From Peribacillus asahii (GTDB lineage Bacteria > Bacillota > Bacilli > Bacillales > DSM-1321): 64,000 nucleotides of DNA. A program made the translations under genes and the position numbers. A model generated the notes under the pieces. It was not told the DNA's origin, made no database searches, and saw only the letters and a list, made by a program, of their open reading frames with translations. Where the stretch lies: the NCBI RefSeq assembly GCF_004006295.1, contig NZ_CP026095.1, forward strand, positions 1,164,001 through 1,228,000, written 5' to 3'. This document shows, in pieces, positions 1 through 8,551 of this stretch (position 1 is the first letter of the stretch; each line of letters begins with the position of its first letter).

Positions 1-58
1 TTTGGATACTTCTGTTGAAGAAATATTGGAGCAGGTTAACGATATGATAAATGAGTAG
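1..58 (+). CDS. C-terminal tail of an unknown gene (partial)
   Basis: An open frame enters from the left edge and stops at TAG 56-58. It encodes the last 18 residues, ending in VNDMINE. The tail is acidic and probably helical. Too little is present to name a family. The next 170 bases are very AT-rich and lead into the regulator at 234, so this gene belongs to a separate unit upstream. Confidence 0.4.
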   Translation, partial: LDTSVEEILEQVNDMINE

Positions 59-163
59 TGTAGACTTACCAATAATACTAATTAGTTTGAATATACTAAG
101 AACGTGTTTTAATCAAAATTCATGTTGAACTTTTTAGTTAATAAAAAATTTATAAAAAAAAAG

Positions 164-194
164 CTTACATCATAGAAAAAAATTTTGTTATAGT
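164..194 (+). promoter_or_regulatory. Candidate promoter of the TetR-MFS operon
   Basis: A -10-like TATAGT lies at 189-194, with a weak -35-like CTTACA at 164-169. The spacing of 19 is long. The palindrome at 199-213 directly follows the -10, so a bound repressor would cover the start point. The assignment is inference from spacing and context. Confidence 0.35.
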
Positions 195-198
195 AAAA

Positions 199-213
199 CA
201 GACCGGTCGGTAT
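199..213 (+). promoter_or_regulatory. LmrA-type operator
   Basis: The segment CAGACCGGTCGGTAT has a perfect GACCGGTC core at 201-208. It sits between the candidate -10 and the ribosome binding site of the TetR gene. From memory it resembles the GACCRGTC-centred sites of B. subtilis LmrA/YxaF. Position and palindromy suggest autoregulation of the regulator and the exporter. Confidence 0.6.
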
Positions 214-233
214 GGTGGAGGTGTACGACGGAA

Positions 234-797
234 ATGGATACAAAATCGCTGATAATCGACATCGCGACAACTCTTTTTCAGCAAAAAGGATATAAGGGCA
301 CAGGATTAAATGAAATCTTAAAAGTATGTAATATTACAAAAGGTTCGCTCTATCATCATTTTCCGAATGGAAAAGAAGAATTACTCATTGCTTGTCTTCA
401 GTCAATGGAAGAAGTAATTACTACAGACATTGAGGATATTTTCAAACGAAATCAAAGTACTCAAGAAGCCATACAGGCAATGATTGAGAAATTAGTAACT
501 AACTTTGATCGAGAAAGCACGCTTACTGGTTATACATTTAGCAGCATGGTCAGTGAGATGGCATCACTAAATGAACCAGTCCGAAATGCTTGTTTGGGCC
601 TTTACACAAGGATTCAAGGGATTTATTCGAACAAGTTAGTAGCAGATGGGTTTTCAACAGAAGCGGCTCATTCGATTGCCCTTATGATGACGGCTTCTAT
701 TGAAGGTGGAATGATGCTTTGTTTAACACAAAAATCAAGTGAACCTCTCAAAATTATTTCTCATGTATTACCCAATTTATTGAAGGAGAATGGATAA
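234..797 (+). CDS. lmrA: TetR/AcrR-family repressor of the adjacent multidrug exporter
   Basis: This 187-residue protein has the TetR layout. An N-terminal helix-turn-helix lies at about residues 5-50, with the typical GYKGTGLNEI and TKGSLYHHFPNGKEEL blocks. A helical ligand-binding domain follows, ending in an EGGMMLCL segment as in B. subtilis LmrA and YxaF. The start ATG at 234 has GGAGG at 217-221. The gene is directly followed by an LmrB-like exporter with no intergenic gap, and a palindrome overlaps its promoter. The likely role is repression of its own operon until a drug or flavonoid-like ligand binds. Family is clear; orthology to LmrA is inferred from size, neighbour and operator. 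Confidence 0.8.
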   Translation: MDTKSLIIDIATTLFQQKGYKGTGLNEILKVCNITKGSLYHHFPNGKEELLIACLQSMEEVITTDIEDIFKRNQSTQEAIQAMIEKLVTNFDRESTLTGYTFSSMVSEMASLNEPVRNACLGLYTRIQGIYSNKLVADGFSTEAAHSIALMMTASIEGGMMLCLTQKSSEPLKIISHVLPNLLKENG

Positions 798-2243
798 ATG
801 AAACAACAACTCAAGGCCGACTCGATAACGGAGCAACAAACGAAAACAGAGTCGGAAACGAAACAACAATTTAAAACAGGACCAATTATGGCTGCTCTTT
901 TAGTGGCAGGTTTTGTCGGACTTTTTAGTGAAACAGCCTTAAATATTGCCTTAGGACAATTAGGTCAATTATTCCAAGTGGACCCTACAACCATCCAATG
1001 GCTAGCAACAGGGTACTTTTTAACATTAGGGATTTTAATACCAGTAACAGGTATTTTGATGCAAAAATTCACAACAAGACAAATGTTTTTGACTTCTATC
1101 ATGCTAACTATTATCGGTACAGTTCTCGCAGCAACAGCGCCCTCATTTGGAGTTTTATTAGCGGGACGTATTATTCAAGCGGCGGGATTAGCGATCAATT
1201 TACCTCTAACACAAAATGTTATTTTTGCGATATATCCACCGCATAAACGAGGCGGCGCTATGGGAGTTATGGGCTTAGTTATGTTAGCTGGTCCAGCATT
1301 AGGCCCAACAATAGCAGGACTTATTTTAGATACATTATCATGGAGCTGGATTTTCTGGGTTCAAGTACCTTTCTTACTGTTTTCTCTTATTTTCGGATTC
1401 ATGTATTTACCGAATGTTAATGAAGTACGCAAAGTTTCAATTGATGCATTATCTGTTATTCTTTCGACGATTGGATTTGGCGGTATTGTTTACGGATTTA
1501 GTGTATCTGGTGTTAACGGTTGGACGAGTTCAACGGTTCTTGGTTCCATCATTATTGGACTCATCGCAGTCATTCTTTTTGCGGTTCGTCAAATGAAAAT
1601 GAAGACTCCTATGATGAATTTAAGAGCATTTAAATATCCAATGTTCGTTCTTGGAGTGTTTATGAGCTTTATAACATTCTTCAATATGTTGTCTATGCTT
1701 GTTATTTTACCAATGTATATGCAACTTGCCTTATTAATCGCCGCATTTACAACAGGTCTTATCCTTTTGCCAGGCAGCCTACTGAACTGTGTATTAGCTC
1801 CAACCATTGGTCGTTTATTTGATAAATATGGACCAAAAGCAGTAATCACGCCTGGAACCATTCTAGTAGCCATCGCTTATGGCATCTATTCACAATTTGG
1901 TACAGAAACGGCGTTATGGATGGTTGTAGTTACTCATATTGTCATGATGTTAGGGATTGGAGCGGTGCTTGCTGCAACACAAACAAATACGCTGAATTCT
2001 CTTCCGAGACAGTATTATCCAGATGGAATCGCGATAACTCAAACGATTCAACAAGTAGCTGGTGCTGTTGGTATTGCAGTAATGGTATCGGTTTTATCAG
2101 CTAAACAAACGAGTTACCTAGCAACAACTGCGAATGAATTACCGCAAGCAGCCGCAGCGGGATCATCATTTGTGTTTACAATCGGTTTAATATTAGCGGT
2201 CATTAATTTTGTATTGTCGCTATTCATGAAAAAGCCCAATTAA
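798..2243 (+). CDS. lmrB: MFS multidrug exporter, DHA2 (14-helix) family, LmrB-like
   Basis: This 481-residue hydrophobic protein is a proton-driven drug exporter of the cytoplasmic membrane. About 14 membrane segments follow a polar N-terminus of some 30 residues rich in Gln, Lys and Thr. The antiporter motif C appears as GPALGPTIAG, and the block ATGYFLTLGILIPVTG is typical of DHA2 transporters such as LmrB of B. subtilis. Its ribosome binding site (AGGAG, 784-788) lies inside the end of the repressor gene and the two reading frames abut, so they are translationally linked. A strong hairpin closes the transcript at 2262-2301. The repetitive polar N-terminus is longer than in LmrB. Confidence 0.85.
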   Translation: MKQQLKADSITEQQTKTESETKQQFKTGPIMAALLVAGFVGLFSETALNIALGQLGQLFQVDPTTIQWLATGYFLTLGILIPVTGILMQKFTTRQMFLTSIMLTIIGTVLAATAPSFGVLLAGRIIQAAGLAINLPLTQNVIFAIYPPHKRGGAMGVMGLVMLAGPALGPTIAGLILDTLSWSWIFWVQVPFLLFSLIFGFMYLPNVNEVRKVSIDALSVILSTIGFGGIVYGFSVSGVNGWTSSTVLGSIIIGLIAVILFAVRQMKMKTPMMNLRAFKYPMFVLGVFMSFITFFNMLSMLVILPMYMQLALLIAAFTTGLILLPGSLLNCVLAPTIGRLFDKYGPKAVITPGTILVAIAYGIYSQFGTETALWMVVVTHIVMMLGIGAVLAATQTNTLNSLPRQYYPDGIAITQTIQQVAGAVGIAVMVSVLSAKQTSYLATTANELPQAAAAGSSFVFTIGLILAVINFVLSLFMKKPN

Positions 2244-2261
2244 CTTGAAGGTAAAAGCTTA

Positions 2262-2301
2262 ACAGAAAAAAGTTATTCCTTACGGGATAACTTTTTTCTG
2301 T
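2262..2301 (+). terminator. Intrinsic terminator of the lmrAB-like operon
   Basis: An 18-bp stem (one G-T pair) reads ACAGAAAAAAGTTATTCC and its complement, with a TTAC loop. The distal arm carries the T-rich run. It lies 18 bases after the exporter stop. Confidence 0.8.
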
Positions 2302-2455
2302 GTAGTTAAAGAAAGACAAAGGCTCCCTAATGTGATGGATAGCAGTCAATCTAAATATAGAAAGAGAGCTTGTAATATCTATTTGGGAGTGGCTTTAAAT
2401 AGTTAAATAACCCCCTGTTAGGTGCGACTGACTCCTAAGTTACGGGCTTTTGCGG

Positions 2456-2629
2456 TTATTTGGATTTTCCTTTCCTCATTGCTTTGTCAAGTAATGCAGC
2501 GTTTTCTAAACCATTATCACTAAATGCGTTATCGCTGTTTAAGTTATTATCGATTGATCCTTCATCCATACTATCATTCAATTGGCCTTGAGATTTCGTT
2601 ATTTTATTGTCATTGTTAACTTCCGGCAT
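2456..2629 (-). CDS. Small hydrophilic protein of unknown function (57 aa)
   Basis: A short minus-strand frame starts at ATG 2629-2627, with GGAGG placed about eight bases upstream, and ends at TAA 2458-2456. It encodes 57 residues rich in Asn, Asp and Ser, starting MPEVNNDN and ending RKGKSK. There is no membrane segment and no cysteine. Composition and ribosome binding site make it a credible gene; small Asn/Asp-rich proteins like this are frequent in Bacillus and often sporulation-linked, but I do not recognise the family. It runs opposite to its neighbours and so is transcribed alone. A weak AATAACC/GGTTATT inverted repeat just downstream could terminate it. Confidence 0.6.
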   Translation of the reverse strand: MPEVNNDNKITKSQGQLNDSMDEGSIDNNLNSDNAFSDNGLENAALLDKAMRKGKSK

Positions 2630-2901
2630 AAAATTTCCTCCTTTTAAATATCACGAGATCGAAAGTTCATTCCGAACATCTCTTTTATGCGTCTTTGGGT
2701 ATTTTTACTTTATCCATTTTGCTCCCTAAAAATGTATATAAAAACTGAATGTTTAACAGGCTATGACAGAGACATTAATTTATAGGGATTTTTGTCGGGG
2801 GAATACCCATTTTTAGTCAATAATTAGGAGTGTAATTACAGTCTTTTCGAATTTTCATTTAATAACTGTTCTTTTAAGAATTTTATTGAGGTGAGATGTT
2901 C

Positions 2902-3153
2902 GTGCGTGATGACCATAGAGATTATATAACCGTTGAGGATGAGAAAGGTAACCGTAAAGATTATGCGATTGAGGCATTATTTGATATGAAGGAAGAATCT
3001 TATGCTCTCCTAAAAGGAGAAGAAGAGACGATTGTCATGAAAGTCGAGGGAGAAGAGGGGAACCAATATTTATTAGGTATATCGGATCCTTTAGAAAGTG
3101 AAGCGATTTTGGATGCATACCAGATTGCGGTCGAAAATGCACAGGACAGATAA
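2902..3153 (+). CDS. DUF1292 (YrzB-like) small acidic protein
   Basis: This is a protein of about 83 residues of the DUF1292/YrzB type. It opens with an acidic block about regulation-like beta strands (ITVEDEKGNRKDY), continues with YALLKGEEE and closes with a helical tail. GTG at 2902 is preferred over the in-frame ATG at 2896, because the ribosome binding site GAGGTG (2888-2893) is eight bases from GTG but only two from ATG. In B. subtilis yrzB follows yrzL/yrrK; here it stands alone, so it may be a paralogue. No function is established for the family. Confidence 0.7.
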   Translation: MRDDHRDYITVEDEKGNRKDYAIEALFDMKEESYALLKGEEETIVMKVEGEEGNQYLLGISDPLESEAILDAYQIAVENAQDR

Positions 3154-3227
3154 AGGAGATTTGATTTAGGATACTTGTAAAAGGTATACCATAATCGAAA
3201 CAAAATGAAAAGGAGGATGATTATTTT

Positions 3228-3383
3228 ATGAAAAGTCAGCGAATCCCGGAACATAAACTAAATGTTACACACACAGTTGGCCAAGCTCTTGAAAATATGG
3301 TGAACAATGTGTCATCTAATATAATTGATAAGGAAAAAACACAATTTACAACATCACAGGTTCATTCAAACGAAGTGAAGTAA
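3228..3383 (+). CDS. Small protein of unknown function (51 aa)
   Basis: ATG at 3228 follows a strong AAAGGAGG ribosome binding site and opens a 51-residue frame ending at TAA 3381-3383. The product starts MKSQRIPEHK and contains a VGQALENMVNNV segment that would form an amphipathic helix. There is no signal peptide or membrane helix. It lies 74 bases after the DUF1292 gene, in the same direction, and is followed by a strong terminator at 3427-3469, so the two small genes probably share a transcript. I do not recognise the family. Confidence 0.55.
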   Translation: MKSQRIPEHKLNVTHTVGQALENMVNNVSSNIIDKEKTQFTTSQVHSNEVK

Positions 3384-3426
3384 ATCTTTCAACTTAAGAA
3401 GAATCACCGCTAATAAGTGATTATTT

Positions 3427-3469
3427 ACATTAAACACCTTCCGAACTTGCAACGGAAGGTGTTTAATGT
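3427..3469 (+). terminator. Strong hairpin terminator
   Basis: A perfect 17-bp stem (arms 3427-3443 and 3453-3469) with a 9-base loop follows the 51-aa gene. The T-run is short, so it could also act from the other strand. Confidence 0.75.
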
Positions 3470-3502
3470 TTATAGAACAAGATGTAAAAAATTAACCATG
3501 GA

Positions 3503-3596
3503 ATTGAGTTTTCCAGGTTCAAGTACCTTCCTTACTGTTTTCTCTTATTTCCGGTAATTAATTTTGTATCGTCTTTACTTCCGAAAAAGCTTAATT
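3503..3596 (+). pseudogene. Fragment duplicate of the upstream exporter gene (decayed)
   Basis: Two stretches closely match the exporter gene. Bases 3503-3554 match about 1346-1396 (for example TTCAAGTACCTT and ACTGTTTTCTCTTATTT). Bases 3555-3596 match about 2202-2242, the 3' end of the gene. The roughly 800 bases between them in the parent gene are missing. No frame is open. This is the scar of a second lmrB-like copy. Confidence 0.7.
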
Positions 3597-3682
3597 GAAA
3601 AAATAGAAATAGAGAGTAGGAGTTGTCTAGCTTTCCTATTTTCCTGTCTGAACAGTATAATCAGGAATAGGAGTTGAGATAT

Positions 3683-4846
3683 ATGAATAAAAAAGACATT
3701 GCTAATATTAGAAAGCAATTTAAAGTAGATAACGACCATCTTATGAATATTCGTGAAATCTTTAATGTGTATGTTAGGAAAGAATCAGGTGAGATTTACC
3801 ATCATGTCAGTCAACCATTTCAAATGTTAGAACAGGAAGCACAAGAATTATTTTTGGCCAACTTTAAAAAGGTTTTAACGGGTCAGCTTGATGCCAAACT
3901 GTTTGAGCTGAAATTTCAACGAGATGTGGAAGGCAGCACACAAATGATTCTCTTCGAAGGATTACAGGCGGACACAACAGAAGATTGGAAAGAGAACATG
4001 CTGCAAATTGTCGGGAAAATGTTTGCTCATGCTGCTTATGAATTTGATACGGTCGTGACGTTTATTCGAGGGGAATATCGAAAGCCGACTCGGAAACGGG
4101 ATTTGGAATCTGGAGAAGGCGGGGATGATGCAGTCTATTCCAACGAGTTTATCCTTTGCAGTCTCAATAAAACCGATCAGCCGAAAAAAACCTTGGTGTT
4201 TGATTATATAGAGAGAGAATTCAAACCGAATAATCTATTTGATCCAATTGTTAATTTAGAGTCTCCATTATCAGGCTTTCTATTTCCTGCTTTTAATGAC
4301 AATGCTGCAGATGTAAATCATATTCTATATTGTGCAGGGAAAGTGAATCAACCAGATGAACGATTTATTGCAGAGGTTCTCAATTGTGAAGACATTATTA
4401 CTGCCGCTGAAGATAAGGACGGCTTTGAACAAATCTTAAAAAATGTGATCGGAGACGAAGTGGATTCCAGAGTCATTTCCAATGTCTATGAGGAAATCGA
4501 TAAGGTGGTACAGGAGAATAAAGAAAATGAAGAAAGTGAACCTCCTACATTGGATTATCGGGACATTGAACGCATTTTAGAGGTGAGCGGGGTCGAAAAT
4601 GTGGACACTGCAAAAGTGGAACATGCCTTCAAAGCTGTAGTGGATGACGAAAAACATGAATTCAAGGCAAGCAGTTTACTTCCTAAATTGATTAAAATCA
4701 ATACGAAGGTGGCAGATGTATCCGTAAGCCCGAAAGACCTAAAAAATATAAAATATATTATGTATCAAGGAAAACGGTGCCTACTGGTGGAAATCGATGA
4801 AGATGTAATTGTGGAAGGATTTCGACTGGAATCGGAGACACTTTAA
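3683..4846 (+). CDS. DUF4317-like protein of unknown function
   Basis: This is a 387-residue soluble protein beginning MNKKDIANIRKQFKVDN. That N-terminus, followed by a block about expression of an IRE(I/L)FNVYVRKESGEIYHH stretch, recalls the DUF4317 family of Firmicutes. The C-terminal part (about residues 270-387) is acidic and contains ENVDTAKVEHAFKAV. ATG 3683 is chosen over an upstream in-frame TTG at 3674, because AGGAG at 3669-3673 is nine bases from ATG. There is no signal peptide or membrane segment. The neighbours are unrelated and it stands alone. Function is unknown. Confidence 0.6.
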   Translation: MNKKDIANIRKQFKVDNDHLMNIREIFNVYVRKESGEIYHHVSQPFQMLEQEAQELFLANFKKVLTGQLDAKLFELKFQRDVEGSTQMILFEGLQADTTEDWKENMLQIVGKMFAHAAYEFDTVVTFIRGEYRKPTRKRDLESGEGGDDAVYSNEFILCSLNKTDQPKKTLVFDYIEREFKPNNLFDPIVNLESPLSGFLFPAFNDNAADVNHILYCAGKVNQPDERFIAEVLNCEDIITAAEDKDGFEQILKNVIGDEVDSRVISNVYEEIDKVVQENKENEESEPPTLDYRDIERILEVSGVENVDTAKVEHAFKAVVDDEKHEFKASSLLPKLIKINTKVADVSVSPKDLKNIKYIMYQGKRCLLVEIDEDVIVEGFRLESETL

Positions 4847-5251
4847 TAGGTTTCACGGACAAGTTCTTTGATTCATTACATGATATAGTAATGAATGTTA
4901 GTTGGTTCTCTATAAATGGTAGGGGCCAACTTTTTTGTTTTAGGGTTCGGTGATTTCATTAAACGTTTACTGAAGATAGAATGAAAATCTTTTGAATGTT
5001 TCCTTCGTTGCATGACATCGGCCTCTTTGGTACACTATGCAGAAGTGCTTTTTACACTGATTGTTAGGATGTATCCACAAATCATATAGTAAAGTTCTTG
5101 TAAGCAGTGAGGTGCCCCGAATGAAACCTGAAAATGGGGAGCGGGGAAACTTTGAAAACATATTACATACACAGTGCACTAATAACTTAACAGTTTGATA
5201 TGGTTTCTCATATAGCAGGAGTTATGTGGGAGATAGAATAAGGAGGAAGCC
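4847..5251. other. Intergenic region without a recognised gene
   Basis: About 400 bases between the DUF4317-like gene and truA. A weak GTTGG/CCAAC hairpin with a following T-run at about 4900-4940 could end the upstream transcript. Short open frames here have no ribosome binding site or recognisable product. Confidence 0.5.
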
Positions 5252-5989
5252 ATGAATAATTATAAAATGACCATTCAATATGATGGCGGGCGCTATAAGG
5301 GCTGGCAACGTCTTGGTAATAGTGACAATACCATTCAAGGAAAAATAGAAAATGTGTTAACCGAACTGGTAGGAGAAAATGTTGAAATCATTGGGTGCAG
5401 CAGAACCGATGCCGGTGTACATGCTCTTGCTCAAATAGCTAATTTTAAGACGGATAAAAATCTGACTGAATCGGAAGTCATGAATTATTTAAATAGATAT
5501 TTACCGCAAGATATCAGCGTTGTGGAGGTTACGCTCGTTCCTGAACGTTTTCATGCGCGTTATAATGCTAAAGATAAAACGTATTTGTATAAGATTTGGA
5601 ATGAACACTACACCCATCCTTTCATGCGAAAGTACAGTATGCATGTGGAGCAGGAGCTAGATATCGCAAGAATGAGAAGAGCTTGTCAATATTTTATAGG
5701 TAAGCATGACTTTACTGCTTTTTCAAATGCAAAGTCTAAGAAAAAATCCATGGTGCGTGAAATATATTCTATTAATATAGAAGAAACTGATGGCTTCATC
5801 CAAATTAGAGTGCGGGGAGATGGATTTCTTTATAATATGGTTAGAAAGATTGTCGGAACGTTGATAGAAGTTGGCTTGGGTGAAATAGATGCTGAAAACA
5901 TCCCAAGTATTTTAGATTCAAAAGAAAGAATCCAAACAGGCCGTATGGCAGATGCAGCCGGGTTGTACTTGGAAAAGATTGATTTTTAG
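5252..5989 (+). CDS. truA: tRNA pseudouridine(38-40) synthase TruA
   Basis: This 245-residue enzyme converts uridines 38-40 of tRNA anticodon arms to pseudouridine. The family signature is intact: catalytic Asp53 lies in CSRTDAGVHALA, with IQYDGGRYKGWQR near the N-terminus and RKIVGTLIEVG near the C-terminus. Length matches the family (about 245). AAGGAGG precedes ATG 5252. In Bacillus the housekeeping truA normally sits after the ecf transporter genes by rplM. This copy is isolated between unrelated genes, so it is probably the second, paralogous truA known in some Bacillus species. Activity is near certain; the paralogue status is inference. Confidence 0.92.
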   Translation: MNNYKMTIQYDGGRYKGWQRLGNSDNTIQGKIENVLTELVGENVEIIGCSRTDAGVHALAQIANFKTDKNLTESEVMNYLNRYLPQDISVVEVTLVPERFHARYNAKDKTYLYKIWNEHYTHPFMRKYSMHVEQELDIARMRRACQYFIGKHDFTAFSNAKSKKKSMVREIYSINIEETDGFIQIRVRGDGFLYNMVRKIVGTLIEVGLGEIDAENIPSILDSKERIQTGRMADAAGLYLEKIDF

Positions 5990-6228
5990 ACCGAATATAA
6001 TGCAGTGTGCGCAAATGTCCTTCATTGCTTATACTTATTAAAGAGTGTTTGAAAAATTGAGAGGATGAAGGTTGCTACTTAAACTCCCTCGGATAGATCC
6101 ATATTACTCGTGAATGTTCGCTAGCGGCGCAGAATAGTGAAATGAAAATCAAAGAATACTTTTCAGCGTCGAGAATATATACAAAATAGAACTCTGAGTA
6201 CTCACTTTCTGGTGAAGGGAGAAATTTC

Positions 6229-6741
6229 ATGAGTAAGTCAGTAAATGAAAATCTGTATGAAACAAGAAATCATTTAGTAAAAGAAATTACTTTATTAAGC
6301 TATGATCAATTTAATATGAGGCCTGATATGAATAAGTGGAGTATAGCACAAGTTTGTCATCATTTAGTTTTAGTGGAAAAGGCATCTACTAAGGCTATTG
6401 CATGGGGATTAAAAGAGATTGATAGTACTCAAAAAGAACGTAAAAAAATTCACCTCATATTGGATAGAACGAAAAAGATTAAAGCTCCAAAAATTGTTGA
6501 ACCAGATATAGAACCATTTGAGGTTCAGCAAATAATTGATTTGTTAAGCGATTCGAGAAAAGAATTGATGACTTTTCTTAGTACTGTAGAAGATACATCC
6601 ATATTGAAGGGAAAATCAGTGAAGCATCCGGCCTTTGGTGAATTACCGCTTGATCAATGGATAGAAATGATATATTTGCACGAACAAAGACACATAGAAC
6701 AAATAAAAGAGATAAAATTAATTTTAGATGCGAAGAACTAA
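6229..6741 (+). CDS. DinB/YfiT-fold putative metal-dependent protein
   Basis: This 170-residue four-helix-bundle protein belongs to the DinB_2 superfamily. The metal-binding histidines expected for the fold are visible: His44-His45 in VCHHLVLVE and the HEQRH segment near residues 151-155. The WSIAQVCHHL start and the C-terminal HExRHIEQI helix are typical. Members include thiol transferases using bacillithiol (BstA) and many uncharacterised proteins; the substrate here cannot be told. ATG 6229 has a GGTGAAGGGAG ribosome binding site. It is a single gene, closed by the hairpin at 6789-6829. Confidence 0.75.
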   Translation: MSKSVNENLYETRNHLVKEITLLSYDQFNMRPDMNKWSIAQVCHHLVLVEKASTKAIAWGLKEIDSTQKERKKIHLILDRTKKIKAPKIVEPDIEPFEVQQIIDLLSDSRKELMTFLSTVEDTSILKGKSVKHPAFGELPLDQWIEMIYLHEQRHIEQIKEIKLILDAKN

Positions 6742-6788
6742 ACGTAAGGTTATAAATGGATTCTTTGATAAAGTTTCAAACAATAAAA

Positions 6789-6829
6789 GAAAGTCCCTTT
6801 ACTATCAGTTTGATAGTAAAGGGACTTTC
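6789..6829. terminator. Perfect 19-bp hairpin between convergent genes
   Basis: Arms 6789-6807 and 6811-6829 are perfectly complementary around a GTT loop. A T-rich run follows on the minus strand. It lies between the DinB-like gene (+) and ahpF (-) and may serve both directions. Confidence 0.7.
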
Positions 6830-6844
6830 AAAAAGTATACATAT

Positions 6845-7000
6845 CAGATTATTTATCCCACTCTTAACGGGCAGTAAGACCCCCACCTCAAGGTTCAGAG
6901 TGAACAAGGAAGCTAGGTGGGGGACAACTGCCCGTAAAGGTCCGATTGGTTCAACTAACCATCAGTGGGGGATGAAGTAAAACCCCCACTGATGGAAGTT
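6845..7000. repeat. Palindromic intergenic repeat element (bcr-like)
   Basis: The stretch holds two nested stem-loops. The first has outer arms ACGGGCAGT/ACTGCCCGT (6867-6875, 6927-6935) and inner arms CCCCCACCT/AGGTGGGGG (6880-6888, 6915-6923). The second is a 13-bp stem, CCATCAGTGGGGG 6959-6971 with its complement at 6983-6995. The GC-rich arms stand out from the AT-rich surroundings. From memory this closely resembles the dispersed bcr-type repeats of the Bacillus cereus group. The second hairpin probably also ends the ahpF transcript. A related simpler hairpin is at 14727-14773. Confidence 0.6.
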
Positions 7001-7008
7001 TCACTTTA

Positions 7009-8538
7009 TTAATTGCGGATTAGATAATCGAAAGCACCTAAGGCCGCAGTTGCACCTGATCCCATAGAAATAATAATTTGTTTATATGCGCTATCTGTAC
7101 AGTCACCTGCAGCAAATACGCCAGGGATGTTTGTTGCACCGTGTTTATCGACTACAATCTCACCCATGCGAGTACGTTCAATCGCTTCACCTAACCAGTC
7201 GGTATTAGGTACAAGGCCGATTTGAACGAATACACCCTGCAATTCAATATGATGAACTTCTTCAGTCTCGCGATCCATGTAAGAAATACCGTTAACTTTG
7301 TCAGTACCAGTAATTTCTTTTGTTTGAGCATTTTTTAGGACCGTTACATTAGGCAGACTATAAAGGCGTTCTTGGAGTACAACATCAGCTTTTAGCTCTG
7401 AATTATACTCAAGAACTGTTACATGTTTCACAATACCTGCCAGATCAATTGCTGCCTCAACACCCGAATTACCGCCGCCAATTACAGCTACGTGTTTTCC
7501 AGCAAATAATGGACCATCACAGTGAGGGCAGTATGCTACACCTTTGTTTTTGAACTCCGCTTCACCTGGTACACCAACATTACGCCAACGAGCACCTGTT
7601 GAAAGGATGACGGTTTTACTCTTTAAAACAGCACCGTTTTCAAGCTCAAGTTCAATGAAGTCTTTCTTTTCTAAACGCTTGGCACGTTGTAAATTCATGA
7701 CATCAATGTCGTACTCTTTCACATGTTCTTCAAGACTTGCTGCGAGCTTAGGGCCTTCCGTATAGTTCACACTAATAAAGTTCTCAATGCCCATAGTGTC
7801 CATAATCTGACCGCCAAAGCGTTCAGCAACAATGCCTGTGCGAATGCCTTTACGTGCTGCATAGACAGCTGCGCTTGCACCAGCTGGCCCGCCTCCGACA
7901 ACAAGCACATCGAATGGATCCTTATCGGCGAATTCTGATGCGTCAGGAGTACTTCCCATTTTGGCAAGGATTTCTTCAAGCGTCATACGACCGCTGCCGA
8001 ATGATTCCCCATTTAGGAACACCGTTGGTACGGCCATGATGTTTTTGCTTTCCACTTCTTCTTTAAACGCTGCACCATCAATCATGGTATGTGTAATGCC
8101 AGGGTTAAGAATACTCATCAAGTTCAGTGCTTGTACAACATCAGGACAGTTGTGACAACTCAAGCTAATGTAAGATTCAAAGTGATATTCACCTTTAATG
8201 CTTTTAACTTGATCAATGACTTTCTGATCAACCTTCGGAGCTCTTCCGCTCACCTGCAAGAGAGCTAATACTAATGAAGTAAATTCATGTCCAAGAGGGA
8301 TACCAGCAAAAGTTACCCCAGTGTCCTCACCGATACGATTCACACTAAAGCTCGGCGTTCTCTGTAATGGTGTTTTTTCTACTTTAATATTGGATGACAT
8401 AGTGGCTAATTCATCTACTAAAGCCAACATGTCTCGAGATACGTCATCAGATTCTGCGCTAACTTTGAGCAGCACATCGCCCTCCATTAGTTGAAGATAT
8501 TGGGCTAACTGTGCTTTTATATCTGCATCTAGTAACAT
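7009..8538 (-). CDS. ahpF: Alkyl hydroperoxide reductase subunit F (NADH:peroxiredoxin oxidoreductase)
   Basis: This 509-residue flavoprotein passes electrons from NADH to AhpC. The N-terminal thioredoxin-like domain carries Cys128-His-Asn-Cys131. The FAD-binding motif [10 protein letters not shown] is at 215-224, the second redox pair Cys337-Pro-His-Cys340 is in CPHCDGP, and the NAD(P)-binding GGGNSG is at 354-359. Length and domain order are those of AhpF. ATG 8538 has AAGGAG upstream. Only 13 bases separate it from the ahpC stop, so the two are co-transcribed from the PerR-type promoter near 9262-9288. Confidence 0.97.
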   Translation of the reverse strand: MLLDADIKAQLAQYLQLMEGDVLLKVSAESDDVSRDMLALVDELATMSSNIKVEKTPLQRTPSFSVNRIGEDTGVTFAGIPLGHEFTSLVLALLQVSGRAPKVDQKVIDQVKSIKGEYHFESYISLSCHNCPDVVQALNLMSILNPGITHTMIDGAAFKEEVESKNIMAVPTVFLNGESFGSGRMTLEEILAKMGSTPDASEFADKDPFDVLVVGGGPAGASAAVYAARKGIRTGIVAERFGGQIMDTMGIENFISVNYTEGPKLAASLEEHVKEYDIDVMNLQRAKRLEKKDFIELELENGAVLKSKTVILSTGARWRNVGVPGEAEFKNKGVAYCPHCDGPLFAGKHVAVIGGGNSGVEAAIDLAGIVKHVTVLEYNSELKADVVLQERLYSLPNVTVLKNAQTKEITGTDKVNGISYMDRETEEVHHIELQGVFVQIGLVPNTDWLGEAIERTRMGEIVVDKHGATNIPGVFAAGDCTDSAYKQIIISMGSGATAALGAFDYLIRN

Positions 8539-8551
8539 TTAATTGTACTCC

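Noticed and set aside
4967..5179. Minus-strand frame of 70 codons before truA
   Set aside because: No ribosome binding site and no recognisable domain.
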